A stretch of DNA of 64,000 bases from NCBI RefSeq assembly GCF_003610805.1, contig NZ_RAPF01000005.1:186001-250000 (forward strand), in the 5' to 3' direction. The stretch is from Altericroceibacterium spongiae (GTDB lineage: Bacteria; Pseudomonadota; Alphaproteobacteria; Sphingomonadales; Sphingomonadaceae). Positions 44,170 through 53,035 of the stretch are shown here, in pieces (within the stretch, counting starts at the first letter, position 1; every line of letters begins with the position of its first letter). The position numbers and the translations under genes were made by a program. The notes below the pieces were generated by a model. The model did not search any database. It saw nothing but the letters and a program-made list of their open reading frames with translations, and was not told the origin of the DNA.

Positions 44170-45422
44170 ATGTCAGCCATAAGTTGGCGGGATGCCTTGA
44201 CTGCAGGGCTATCCCTCGTCGCCATTGCCACGCCCGTGGCAGCGCAGGAACAGGAGCTTCTGACGCTCGAGGATGCATTGAGCCGGACAGGCGTGGTCGG
44301 CGAAACTGCAGACCCCGAATTAAACCCGCGCATCGTCGGTCCGCGGGCGGAAGCCGAGGCAGCACAGGCGCTAGTCGGTCAGGCGCGGCTGCGGCCCAAT
44401 CCTGAAGTATCGCTCGAGGTTGAGAACATCGCCGGTAGTGGTGCATTCTCGGGACTCAGCGCAACCGAATATACGCTTGCTGTCGGCCAGCAGCTCGAAC
44501 TTGGAGGCAAGCGTGGCGCGCGCGTGGAGGCTGCACGGGCACAGGCGCAGCTGGCAGGCTTGCGAGCCGACCTCGCCGATGTCGAGCTCGGCTTTCTCGT
44601 TCGTGAGCGCTACGTTGCGGCAGTTGCGGCTGCCTCGCGTGTCGCACTCGCTCGCGATGTGGTTGAGCGGAACGAAGAACTCGCCCGCATAGCCGGTGTG
44701 CTGGTCGAAGTGGGCCGCGAACCGCCTCTGCGCGCATTGCGCGCAGAAGCGGCCCTGGCGGAAGCACGTGCCGAGCTTCAAGCGGCGCAAGCAGCCAGTC
44801 TCGCGGCGCGCACGGCGCTTGCCTCGCTTTGGAGCGACCAGGAAGCGCCGCCGCTCGTTCCGACCGACTTTCCCGAAATCGTGCCTCCGGGCATCGTAAT
44901 GGCCTCGGCGACGGGCTGCAATTACAAGTAGCGCGAGCCGAAAGCACCGCCGCAGCCGCCGAGATCGATCGTGAGCGCAGCTTGCGCATTCCCGATCCTG
45001 TCGTATCCGCCGGTGTTCGCCGCTTTGAGGAAAGCAACGACAGTGCCTTTCTTGTCGGCGTCTCGATACCGCTTCCTTTCCGCAATCGGAACCAGGGTAA
45101 CATCGCTGCTGCCGAGGCTAGGCTGCGGGCCGCCAATGCCCGCGAGGCAGTTGCGCTCGCTGACTTCGAACAGTCCATAACCCGCGCTCGTGCCGAATAT
45201 CTTGCCGCCGAAGCGCGCGTCGAGACACTTTCCACGACATCACTCCCCCAGGCTGAAGAGGCGCTGCGGCTTGTTCGCATCGGGTATCGCAACGGTCGCT
45301 TTCCGCTGATCGAGGTGTTGAGCGCAGCCGAAGCGCGTGACGCCATACGCGAGGCGTTGATCGCCGCGCAGCAAGACCGGGGACAAGCTGCCGCCGAACT
45401 GATCAGGCTGGCCGCACAATGA
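44170..45422 (+). pseudogene. czcC: CzcC-like outer-membrane efflux protein with internal frameshift
   Basis: The first frame (44170-44931) holds a signal peptide (VAIATPVAAQ) and the first TolC-family repeat (AEAEAAQALVGQARLRPNPE; YTLAVGQQLELGGKR; helix-rich region). It breaks off after IVPPGIV with MASATGCNYK and stop. The second half continues in the next frame from about 44905 (GLGDGLQLQVARAES, IPDPVVSAGVRRFEESNDSA, GVSIPLPFRNRNQGNI, FPLIEVLSAAEARD) to the TGA at 45420-45422. One missing base near 44900 explains it. If real, export across the outer membrane by this pump is lost unless another TolC substitutes; a sequencing error is equally possible. Confidence 0.85.
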
Positions 45423-45433
45423 GGAACCTCCCA

Positions 45434-46582
45434 ATGAACCGCAGAAAACTGGCGATCGTCGCCGGAATCGTCATACTCGCCGCGGCACTGCTATTATTGC
45501 TGTGGCCTGACTATCAAGCTGATCCTCTTGCAGAAAACGAAGCCGCCGAAACTGAATTGCCAGAAGGCCTCGTTCTGATCGACGAAGAACAGATCCGCAC
45601 GGCAGAGATCGAGGTCGCCGCAGTGCAGGCCGGTGCTGCAGTCGAACTGGTCTTCCCAGCGACCGTTGCGGCGAGCCCGACCGCAAGTGCAAGAATCGAT
45701 GCGCGCGCTTCGGGCGTCGTCCGCAGCGTTGGCAAGACGCTTGGCGACTATGTCCGCCAAGGCGAGACTGTTGCGCGGATCGAAAGCGCCGATGCGGCGG
45801 CCCTCGCTTCCCAGCTTAGTTCCGCCCGCGCCCGCGTGACCGAGCTTTCGGCAGCCTATGAGCGGGAGCGTCGTCTTTTTGAAGCTAACGTGACAGCGCG
45901 CCAAGATCTCGAAGCGGCGCGCGCCAATCTTGACGTTGCCCGTGCCGAATTGAACCGTGCGCAGGCTGCTGTCGCTGCAGCGGGTGTAAGTGGTGATGGA
46001 CGTTCGCTTGCGGTGACGAGTCCACTCTCGGGCCGCGTCACCGCTGCCCCGATCGTGCTCGGCTCGTTCGTCGATGCCGGTGAAGAACTCTACCGCGTGG
46101 TCAATCCGAACGGCCTTCAGGTAGAAGTTGCGCTGCCTTCCGAAGATGCCGCGCGCATTCAGCCTGGCGATGAAGCCGCGGTGATCGTGGGGGATGGCCG
46201 CGAGATCGGCGCACGTGTCCGATCGGTCACGCCTTCGCTCGATCCGGAGAGCCGCAGTGCCACCGCCGTGCTCAGTCTCACACGCGCTGTTCCCGGCCTC
46301 AAGCCCGGTTCGTTTCTCCAGGTACGCATTCGTCCTTCGGGCGAAGTCGACCAGAGCCGCATCGCGGTTCCAGAGGACGCCGTGCAAGTGCTCGAAGGGC
46401 GCGATGTCGTTTTCGTGCGCACACAGCGCGGGTTCCAGGCGCGTGAAGTGGCCACAGGCAGCCGGTCCGCCGGAATGGTGACGATACTGTCCGGTCTTGA
46501 AGCCGGACAGCGGATCGCGACCGACAATGCCTTTCTGCTGAAGGCCGAACTCGAAAAGGAGAACGTCGAAGATGACGACTGA
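45434..46582 (+). CDS. czcB: CzcB-like RND periplasmic adaptor (membrane fusion protein)
   Basis: This 382-residue membrane-anchored adaptor has an N-terminal hydrophobic helix (residues 5-25), a lipoyl/barrel-sandwich half (SARIDARASGVVRSVGKTLGDYVRQGE, residues 88-115), a helical hairpin (LSSARARVTELSAAYERERR), the second lipoyl half (VTSPLSGRVTAAPIVLGSFV) and a beta-barrel and membrane-proximal domain (VEVALPSEDAARIQPGDE; IAVPEDAVQVLEGRDVVFV). It bridges CzcA and CzcC. The ATG at 45434 has GAGGA upstream; an ATG at 45419, overlapping the czcC stop, is the alternative and adds five residues. The gene overlaps czcA by eleven bases. Confidence 0.92.
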   Translation: MNRRKLAIVAGIVILAAALLLLLWPDYQADPLAENEAAETELPEGLVLIDEEQIRTAEIEVAAVQAGAAVELVFPATVAASPTASARIDARASGVVRSVGKTLGDYVRQGETVARIESADAAALASQLSSARARVTELSAAYERERRLFEANVTARQDLEAARANLDVARAELNRAQAAVAAAGVSGDGRSLAVTSPLSGRVTAAPIVLGSFVDAGEELYRVVNPNGLQVEVALPSEDAARIQPGDEAAVIVGDGREIGARVRSVTPSLDPESRSATAVLSLTRAVPGLKPGSFLQVRIRPSGEVDQSRIAVPEDAVQVLEGRDVVFVRTQRGFQAREVATGSRSAGMVTILSGLEAGQRIATDNAFLLKAELEKENVEDDD

Positions 46583-49500
46583 TCATGTATCGACGCCTTC
46601 GGATGAGGGCAGCCACCGCCATGGCCTGATCGGGATGGTGCTGGATATCGCCGTGCGTTTTCGCTGGGCGATCATCGCTCTAACCATACTTGCTGCGATC
46701 TACGGCGCGCTCAATTTGTTGCGTTTGCCGATCGATGCGGTGCCTGACATCACCAATACGCAGGTCCAGATCAACACCACCGCGCCTGCGCTCTCGCCTT
46801 CGCAGGTCGAGACGCAAGTAACTTTTCCCATCGAGACCGGATTGGCCGGGATTGAGGGCTTGGAGATGACTCGCTCGATCTCGCGCAATGGCTTCAGCCA
46901 GGTCACCGCTATCTTCGAGGAAGGGACCGATCTCTATTTCGCGCGGAGCCAGGTAAACGAGCGTCTTGCACCAATCGGTGCTTCGCTGCCTGAGGGAGCG
47001 GAGCCCACCATGGGGCCGATTTCCACCGGCCTTGGCGAAGTGCTGATGTATACGATCGAGTATGAGCACCCCGGCGGCAAGGGTGCGACCAGTGGCGGCC
47101 GGACAGGCTGGCAGTCCGATGGCAGCTTTATCACCGAACGTGGCGACCGCCTCGAAAGCGAAGTGGCCAAGGCGGCTTATTTGCGCACAGTGCAGGATTG
47201 GGTCGTCGCACCGTTGATGCGCTCCGTCAACGGAGTGGCCGGGGTCGACTCGATCGGAGGCTTCGAAAAGCAATTTCTGGTTCAGCCCGATCCGGCCCGT
47301 TTGACAGGTTACGGCCTCTCTTTCGACTCGCTGATCGATGCTCTCGAAGCGGCGAATCTGGCGGCAGGTGCCAACTTCGTCAGTCGCGCAGACGAGGCTC
47401 TGCTCGTAAGGGTCGATGCACGGCTCGGCGGGATCGCGGATATTGAACAAGCCGTCATCGCTACCCGCGAAGGTGTGCCTATCCGTATTGGCGATGTCGC
47501 CGATGTCGAAATCGGCGGCGATCTGCGAACAGGCGCCGCCTCGCTGAACGGCGAAGAAGCTGTGGTCGGAACGGTTTTGATGCGCAGCGGCGAGAACAGC
47601 CGCACGGTATCGGCCGAGGCGGCTGAACGGCTTGACGAAGTCCGCGCCTCGCTTCCTGCAGGGGTAGAGGCCGAGATCGTCTACAACCGTTCGTCTCTTG
47701 TCGATGCGACCATCGCAACGGTCGAGAGAAACCTGCTCGAAGGCGCGCTGCTGGTGATTGCAGTGCTGTTCCTAATGCTTGGCAATATTCGAGCAGCGAT
47801 CATCACAGCTCTGGTTATTCCCGTGTCGATGCTGATGGCGGCGGTGGGGATGAACCGGCTCGGTGTTTCGGGCAATCTGATGAGCCTTGGGGCGCTGGAC
47901 TTCGGGCTGATCGTCGACGGTGCTGTCATTATAGTCGAGAACAGCGTCGCGCGGCTCGCGGCGCGACAGCATCGCGAGGGACGCTTGCTCACGTTGGGCG
48001 AGCGGCTGACCGAGACGCGTCTGGCAGCGCAGGAAATGATCAAACCGACCGTTTACGGACAGGCGATCATCTTCCTCGTCTTCGCGCCGCTGCTCACTTT
48101 TACCGGGATCGAGGGCAAGACGTTCTCGCCTATGGCGATCACGATGATGCTCGCACTGGCTTCGGCCTTCGTGCTGTCGCTGACCTTCGTCCCTGCGATG
48201 ATCGCGGTGCTGCTCAACAAGAAGCTTACCGAAAAGGAGGTCAAGCCCATTCGCTGGTCGAAGGAGCGTTATGGCCCAGCAGTTCGCAAGGCTATTGCGC
48301 GGCCCTGGCCGGTTATTGGCACCGGGGTCGGGATCTTCGCGGTCGCGGCTGTCACGTTTGGGTTTCTCGGTAGCGAGTTTACGCCGCAGCTCGACGAGAG
48401 GGATCTTCTGGTCCAATCGATACGCATTCCTTCGACTCCCATCGAACGCTCGGTCGAGATGCAAAGACGGCTTGAAGATCGGCTTGTTCGTTTTCCCGAA
48501 GTTGAACTGGTTTTCTCGAAAACCGGTACCGCAGAAGTGGCGAGCGACCCCATGCCCCCGAATATCTCCGATGCCTTCGTCATGCTTCGTCCGCGGGACG
48601 AATGGCCAGACCCCTCCAAGAACAAAGAAGAGCTTATCTCAGAGATTGAGGAGGATCTGGAAGGGCTGATCGGCAACCTGTACGAATTTACCCAACCTAT
48701 CGAAATGCGCTTCAACGAATTGATTGCAGGAAGCCGCAGCGACCTTGCCGTCAAGATTTATGGAAACGATTTGGCGCAATTGACGACCGCAGCCGATGAT
48801 GTCGCCGATGTTATGCGTGATGTCGAGGGTGCGGCAGACGTTCGCGTTCAACAGGTTAGCGGCTTTCCCACGCTCGACATCGCTTTTGATCGCCCGACCA
48901 TCGCGCGATACGGACTGACTGTCGAGGAGGTGGCCCAATCGGTGGCGATCGCGCTTGGGGGACGGCCTGCTGGCCTCGTGTTCGAAGGCGATCGCCGGTT
49001 CGACGTCGTTGTGCGGTTGCAAGATGCCACCCGAAACGATTTCGACCAGCTCGGGGCTCTCCCGATCGTCCTTGAAAACGGTGTCACCGTTCCGCTGCGC
49101 ACGCTGGCCGATTTTCAGGTGGTCGACGGCCTCGCGGAGGTCCGCCGCGAACAAGGGCGTCGGCTCGTGATCGTATCAGCCAATGTGCGCGAACGTGACC
49201 TCGGGTCGTTTGTTGAGGAAGCACAGGCCGGTGTCGCGGCCCAAGTTGATCTGCCGCCCGCATCTTTCATCGAATGGGGTGGCCAGTATCAAAACCTGCA
49301 AGAAGCACAGGCACGGTTAGCTATAGTTGTCCCTGTCTGCTTCGCCCTCGTTCTGCTCCTCCTGTTCATGGCGCTCGGCGGCTGGGTTCCGGCGCTTGCG
49401 GTATTCAGCGCCATACCCATGGCCCTCGCTGGCGGCGTCTTCGCACTGGCTTTGAGAGGCATGCCGTTTTCGGTGTCGGCCGCGGTCGGCTTCATCGCCC

Positions 49501-49889
49501 TGTCGGGCGTGGCGGTGCTCAATGGCCTCGTCATGATGACCGCCATCCGCCAGCGTCTGGAAAAGGGGATGCCGCTGGATGAAGCCATCGCCGATGGCGC
49601 GCTTGCGCGTCTGCGACCGGTGCTGATGACCGCACTGGTGGCCTCGCTCGGCTTCGTGCCGATGGCGATCGCCACCGGAACAGGCGCGGAAGTGCAGCGT
49701 TCATTGGCTACGGTGGTTATAGGCGGACTGATTACCGCAACTGCGCTGACTCTGTTCGTTCTGCCTGCAATCGCACGTCTCGTCCTGCACCGTTCGGATG
49801 ACGAGCGCAGCTGGCGCGAGAAATGGTGGGACCGTTTGCGACGCAACGTAACGCGCGAAGAGCGGCGGGAATTAAAAGATGTGACATGA
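46572..49889 (+). CDS. czcA: CzcA-like heavy-metal RND efflux pump
   Basis: This 1,105-residue proton-driven inner-membrane pump has twelve membrane helices and two large periplasmic loops. The N-terminus PIDAVPDITNTQVQINTTAP and SRNGFSQVTAIFEEGTDLYFAR are signatures of the heavy-metal (HME) class. Helix IV holds LDFGLIVDGAVIIVENS, with Asp443, Asp449 and Glu456 at the spacing (6 and 7) of the proton/metal residues Asp402, Asp408 and Glu415 of Cupriavidus CzcA, which marks Zn/Cd/Co pumps. The length is normal for the family, and no break is seen. Confidence 0.96.
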   Translation: MTTDHVSTPSDEGSHRHGLIGMVLDIAVRFRWAIIALTILAAIYGALNLLRLPIDAVPDITNTQVQINTTAPALSPSQVETQVTFPIETGLAGIEGLEMTRSISRNGFSQVTAIFEEGTDLYFARSQVNERLAPIGASLPEGAEPTMGPISTGLGEVLMYTIEYEHPGGKGATSGGRTGWQSDGSFITERGDRLESEVAKAAYLRTVQDWVVAPLMRSVNGVAGVDSIGGFEKQFLVQPDPARLTGYGLSFDSLIDALEAANLAAGANFVSRADEALLVRVDARLGGIADIEQAVIATREGVPIRIGDVADVEIGGDLRTGAASLNGEEAVVGTVLMRSGENSRTVSAEAAERLDEVRASLPAGVEAEIVYNRSSLVDATIATVERNLLEGALLVIAVLFLMLGNIRAAIITALVIPVSMLMAAVGMNRLGVSGNLMSLGALDFGLIVDGAVIIVENSVARLAARQHREGRLLTLGERLTETRLAAQEMIKPTVYGQAIIFLVFAPLLTFTGIEGKTFSPMAITMMLALASAFVLSLTFVPAMIAVLLNKKLTEKEVKPIRWSKERYGPAVRKAIARPWPVIGTGVGIFAVAAVTFGFLGSEFTPQLDERDLLVQSIRIPSTPIERSVEMQRRLEDRLVRFPEVELVFSKTGTAEVASDPMPPNISDAFVMLRPRDEWPDPSKNKEELISEIEEDLEGLIGNLYEFTQPIEMRFNELIAGSRSDLAVKIYGNDLAQLTTAADDVADVMRDVEGAADVRVQQVSGFPTLDIAFDRPTIARYGLTVEEVAQSVAIALGGRPAGLVFEGDRRFDVVVRLQDATRNDFDQLGALPIVLENGVTVPLRTLADFQVVDGLAEVRREQGRRLVIVSANVRERDLGSFVEEAQAGVAAQVDLPPASFIEWGGQYQNLQEAQARLAIVVPVCFALVLLLLFMALGGWVPALAVFSAIPMALAGGVFALALRGMPFSVSAAVGFIALSGVAVLNGLVMMTAIRQRLEKGMPLDEAIADGALARLRPVLMTALVASLGFVPMAIATGTGAEVQRSLATVVIGGLITATALTLFVLPAIARLVLHRSDDERSWREKWWDRLRRNVTREERRELKDVT

Positions 49890-50052
49890 CCGGAATGAGT
49901 TGGAGATGTCAAATGTTGAAAATTGCAGAAGACAAGCCGTCGTTCAGACTTCGAGCCCACGCAAATTCTCGAAGTTTCGACCACAACAGTCTTATGAGCC
50001 GGTCCATGCCGGTCGCTGCCAAAGCTTGGTGTCGCAGTGGAGGAAGTATCAC

Positions 50053-50691
50053 ATGAGCGGCGATGCAGAACTTGAGCTCGACACAGACGATAGGCGGCAT
50101 ACGCTTTGGATTGTCCTCTGGCTCAATGTGGCGATCGCTATAGGTTTTTTCGTTGTCGGCTATTTCGCTGATTCCAACGCATTGCTTGCAAATGGCCTGG
50201 ACAATTCGTCAGACGCGATCGTCTATTTATTAAGCCTGCTGGCGTTAACCCGTTCTCGAACCTGGAAGCGCGGCGCCGCGCGCTTTTCCGGTATCATGCT
50301 CCTCATCTTCGCTGGCGGCGTCATCGCCGATGCCATTCGGCGCTTCCTCGAAGGCTCTGATCCCGGCGGTGTGATGATGATGGTGATGGCGGCGGTGGCA
50401 GGTGTGGTGAATTTGGTTTGCCTGCGAATGCTCCAGAACATGAAAAAGAAGGACGTCAATTTACGCGCTGCCACGACCTTTAGCTTCAACGATTTCATCT
50501 CTAACGGTGGGATCATCATTGCGGGCATCATCGTCATGCTTACCGGCGCGAACTGGCCCGATCTTGTCGTGGGCGTCGCCGTTGCGGGTATCGCGCTTTA
50601 CGGCGGCATCGACATTTTGCGAGATGCGCATAAGGATCGCCATGACGAAGAGGGTACCGAGCACCGCAAGGGCGACGAATTTGGCAGATAA
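50053..50691 (+). CDS. Second short cation diffusion facilitator
   Basis: This 212-residue CDF-family exporter has six helices, lacks the usual cytoplasmic C-domain and ends in a His/Glu-rich tail (AHKDRHDEEGTEHRKGDE). Metal-site helices: ANGLDNSSDAIVYL (helix 2) and SFNDFISNGGIIIAG (helix 5), with Asn and Asp in the tetrahedral site. It is similar in layout to the CDF at 42370-43032 but not a recent copy. The ATG at 50053 follows GAGGAAG; an open frame upstream to 49900 has no membrane-protein character. Likely co-transcribed with czcA. Confidence 0.86.
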   Translation: MSGDAELELDTDDRRHTLWIVLWLNVAIAIGFFVVGYFADSNALLANGLDNSSDAIVYLLSLLALTRSRTWKRGAARFSGIMLLIFAGGVIADAIRRFLEGSDPGGVMMMVMAAVAGVVNLVCLRMLQNMKKKDVNLRAATTFSFNDFISNGGIIIAGIIVMLTGANWPDLVVGVAVAGIALYGGIDILRDAHKDRHDEEGTEHRKGDEFGR

Positions 50692-50924
50692 CCGGCCAAG
50701 ATGGTTATATTTGCGACGCGTTTGACATCCGGCTGCGAACCCTTGGTTATCTACATTGCTGATGCAGTCGGAACCCAAGCCTCCGCTATAAGAGGCGACG
50801 CTGGACAGAAATCTCAGAACGGGATAGCTTCTACGCCCCACAGGTGGCCGACATGCGCGGAACTAACACTCGGAATGCCTCGTTTCCTCCATTGAAAGCT
50901 CGATTACGAATGAGGAGATAAGCC

Positions 50925-51368
50925 ATGAAAGCCCAAGATGTAATGACAGCTAGCCCCGCATGCTGCAGTCCATCGAGCACCGTGCAAGAGGCAGCTTCAT
51001 TGATGGTCGATAATGATTGCGGCGAAATCCCCGTTGTCGATGATTCCGGTGCGTTGGTGGGCGTGGTGACCGACAGGGACATCGCCTGCCGCTGTGTTGC
51101 CAAAGGCAATTCCTCCGACCAACGCGTTGAGGAGGTGATGACATCATCACCTGTTACTGTCACCGCCGATGCAAGCGTCGACGAATGCTGCACCAAGATG
51201 GAAGACAATCAGGTTCGGCGGCTTCCGGTGGTCGATGACGAAGGCAAATGCTGCGGCATCGTTGCGCAGGCCGATATCGCCAGAAGCGCAGCTGAGAAGG
51301 AAACGGGTGACCTCGTGCGCGAGGTATCCGAAGCTAGTTCGGAGCCAGCTTCGGCGGGATGCTGCTAG
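50925..51368 (+). CDS. Cys-rich CBS-domain protein
   Basis: This 147-residue protein has two CBS motifs (MKAQDVMTASPACCSPSSTV to about residue 60 with GVVTDRDIACRC; VEEVMTSSPVTVTADASV to about residue 125 with GIVAQADIA), usually a nucleotide-binding sensor pair. Eleven Cys residues, mostly in pairs (ACC, CRC, ECC, KCC and a final GCC), are unusual for such a protein and suggest metal binding. A TTGACA box lies about 200 bases upstream and AGGAG just before the ATG. It ends the rightward arm; its role in the metal island is inferred only. Confidence 0.85.
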   Translation: MKAQDVMTASPACCSPSSTVQEAASLMVDNDCGEIPVVDDSGALVGVVTDRDIACRCVAKGNSSDQRVEEVMTSSPVTVTADASVDECCTKMEDNQVRRLPVVDDEGKCCGIVAQADIARSAAEKETGDLVREVSEASSEPASAGCC

Positions 51369-51400
51369 TCGTAAAAGACTATTTATTTTACGCGCTTAAA

Positions 51401-51433
51401 GCGGACGGGGCGATCTGATCGGTCCCCGTCCGC
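51401..51433. terminator. Strong hairpin terminator
   Basis: GCGGACGGGG (51401-51410) pairs with CCCCGTCCGC (51424-51433), 13-base loop. On the minus strand it is followed by TTTAAG. It closes both the CBS gene and the broken minus-strand gene. Confidence 0.75.
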
Positions 51434-51442
51434 AATCGCTCG

Positions 51443-51512
51443 TTACTTGCCAATCGCCTCGCCCCCGACTATCTCGGGCCGGTGAAGTTCATTCGTACCT
51501 TGACCTTGATCC
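51443..51512 (-). pseudogene. 3' end of a gene cut by the IS3-family element
   Basis: Reading leftwards from the IS end, an open frame of 22 codons (DQGQGTNELHRPEIVGGEAI, then GK) ends in TAA at 51445-51443, followed within ten bases by a strong terminator. Frame, stop and terminator suggest the last part of a real gene whose main body was lost when the IS arrived. The family cannot be recognised. Confidence 0.45.
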
Positions 51513-51586
51513 TGTCCGTCGTCAGAACATTTGGCGCAGATCGCTGCGTAAATTAGCGGAGTGTGGGCCTCGTTCTGGGGTTGATA

Positions 51587-52567
51587 TTAAGCGGCGAGCC
51601 TGCGGTGCTGCAAGCGCCGATGTTCGATGGTCTGTCGCTTGATCCTTTCGCGCTGTTTGATGATGGCGGGTGCCTTGCCGAGGTAGGTATCGGCGGGTGT
51701 CACGTTGTCGAGGCTCTCGTGGTAGCGGCGGTGATTGTAATGTTCGACGAACGCCTCGATCTCCTGCTCGAGATCGCCGGGCAGGAAGTAGTTTTCGAGA
51801 AGGATGCGGTTTTTCAGGGTCTGGTGCCAACGTTCGATCTTGCCCTGGGTTTGCGGATGGAACGGGGCGCCGCGCACATGGGTCATCTTCTGGGCCTCGA
51901 TATATTCCGCCAGCTCGCCCGCGATGTAACTGGGACCGTTGTCGCTGAGCAGCCTGGGCTTGTGCAACACGGTGGCGCTGTCGCAGCCCGAAGCCGCAAG
52001 AGCGAGGTCCAGCGTGTCGGTGACGTCGCTGGCGCACATGGTGGAGCACAGGCGCCAGGCGATGATGTAGCGGGAGTAATCGTCGAGCACGGTCGACAGA
52101 TACATCCAGCCCCACCCGATGATTTTGAAGTAGGTAAAATCGGTCTGCCACATCTCGTTCGGGCGTGTGGTCTGCGTGTGGAACGCCTCGGCCGCCTTGA
52201 TCACGACATAGGCCGGGCTGGTGATCAGATCGTGGGTCTTGAGCAGGCGGTAGACCGTGGCTTCCGACACGAAGTAGCGCTTCTCGTCGGTGAAGCGCAC
52301 GGCCAGTTCGCGCGGTGACAACTCGGTCTGCTCCAGCGCCATCTCGATGATCTGGCCGCGGATATCGTCCTCGATCCGGTTCCATACCCGGCTCGGCGCC
52401 GATGGCCGATCCTCCAGCGCCTCCGGCCCGCCTTCGCGGTAGCGGTCATACCAGCGGTAGAAGGTCCGGCGGGCGATGCCGAGCCCGTCCAGCGTGCGTT
52501 TGGCAGGCAGGTGCGACTGCTCGACGATCCTGATGATCTCGAGCTTCTCGGATGCTGGGTATCTCAT
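51587..52567 (-). CDS. IS3-family transposase OrfB (DDE integrase domain)
   Basis: The 326 residues have an N-terminal HTH (LEIIRIVEQSHLPAKRTLDG, ARRTFYRWYDRYREGG) and an rve-type catalytic core: first Asp in WQTDFTYFKI (about residue 140), second Asp in LLSDNGPSY (about residue 208), Glu in TQGKIERWHQTLKN (about residue 245). All three catalytic residues are present and the frame is open, so it may be active. The ATG overlaps the orfA stop by four bases (ATGA), so expression by coupling is possible in place of the usual frameshift. Confidence 0.93.
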   Translation of the reverse strand: MRYPASEKLEIIRIVEQSHLPAKRTLDGLGIARRTFYRWYDRYREGGPEALEDRPSAPSRVWNRIEDDIRGQIIEMALEQTELSPRELAVRFTDEKRYFVSEATVYRLLKTHDLITSPAYVVIKAAEAFHTQTTRPNEMWQTDFTYFKIIGWGWMYLSTVLDDYSRYIIAWRLCSTMCASDVTDTLDLALAASGCDSATVLHKPRLLSDNGPSYIAGELAEYIEAQKMTHVRGAPFHPQTQGKIERWHQTLKNRILLENYFLPGDLEQEIEAFVEHYNHRRYHESLDNVTPADTYLGKAPAIIKQRERIKRQTIEHRRLQHRRLAA

Positions 52568-52950
52568 GCGTCGTCGTCCCCATCCGCGATCATGCTTTTT
52601 TTAAGCAGGCGGTTCTCGATAGTGAGATCGGCCACGCATTCCTTCAGGTCGCGCGCCTCGCGGCGCAGGCCCTTCACTTCGTCCGTCGTGGCGGCACGGG
52701 CGGTGTCGCCCGCCAGGCGACGCTTGCCGGCTTCCATGAACTCCTTCGACCAGGTGTAATACAGGCTCTGCGCGATACCTTCCCGTCGGCACAGCTCGGC
52801 AATGCTGTCATCGCCGCGCAGGCCATCGAGCACGATCCGGATCTTGTCCTCGGCCGAGAAATGCCGGCGGGTCTGGCGCCGGATGTTCTTCACCACCTGT
52901 GCCGCAGGAGCCTTGGCTGGCGATTTTGCATTGGAGGATTTGGGCTTCAT
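52564..52950 (-). CDS. IS3-family transposase OrfA (HTH protein)
   Basis: This 128-residue protein has a basic N-terminus (NAKSPAKAPAAQVVKNIRRQ), an HTH_Tnp_1 domain (FSAEDKIRIVLDGLRGDDSI, AELCRREGIAQSLYYTWSKE) and a leucine-zipper-like helix (VKGLRREARDLKECVADLTI ENRLL) for pairing with OrfB. It starts 85 bases from the right inverted repeat. Confidence 0.92.
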   Translation of the reverse strand: MKPKSSNAKSPAKAPAAQVVKNIRRQTRRHFSAEDKIRIVLDGLRGDDSIAELCRREGIAQSLYYTWSKEFMEAGKRRLAGDTARAATTDEVKGLRREARDLKECVADLTIENRLLKKSMIADGDDDA

Positions 52951-53035
52951 CTTCGTTCCTTCGTCACTACGACGAAGCCCAAATCCTCCTTAAATCACAA
53001 CCTCAAATCTGTGCCATTGGTGCTGACGGCGGACA

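Larger units (their letters stand above)
51513..53035 (-). mobile_element. IS3-family insertion sequence, 1,523 bp
   Basis: The ends are imperfect inverted repeats: left TGTCCGTCGTCAGAAC (from 51513), right, read inward, TGTCCGCCGTCAGCAC (from 53035), continuing with similarity for about 31 bases. Two overlapping genes, orfA and orfB, fill it on the minus strand. Flanking bases GATCC (left) and GCGGG (right) differ, so there is no target duplication. Confidence 0.9.

Noticed and set aside
52552-53035. N-terminal extension of the truncated oxidase into the IS
   Set aside because: This part is antisense to the IS transposase gene and shows no cupredoxin motif; it is open by chance.
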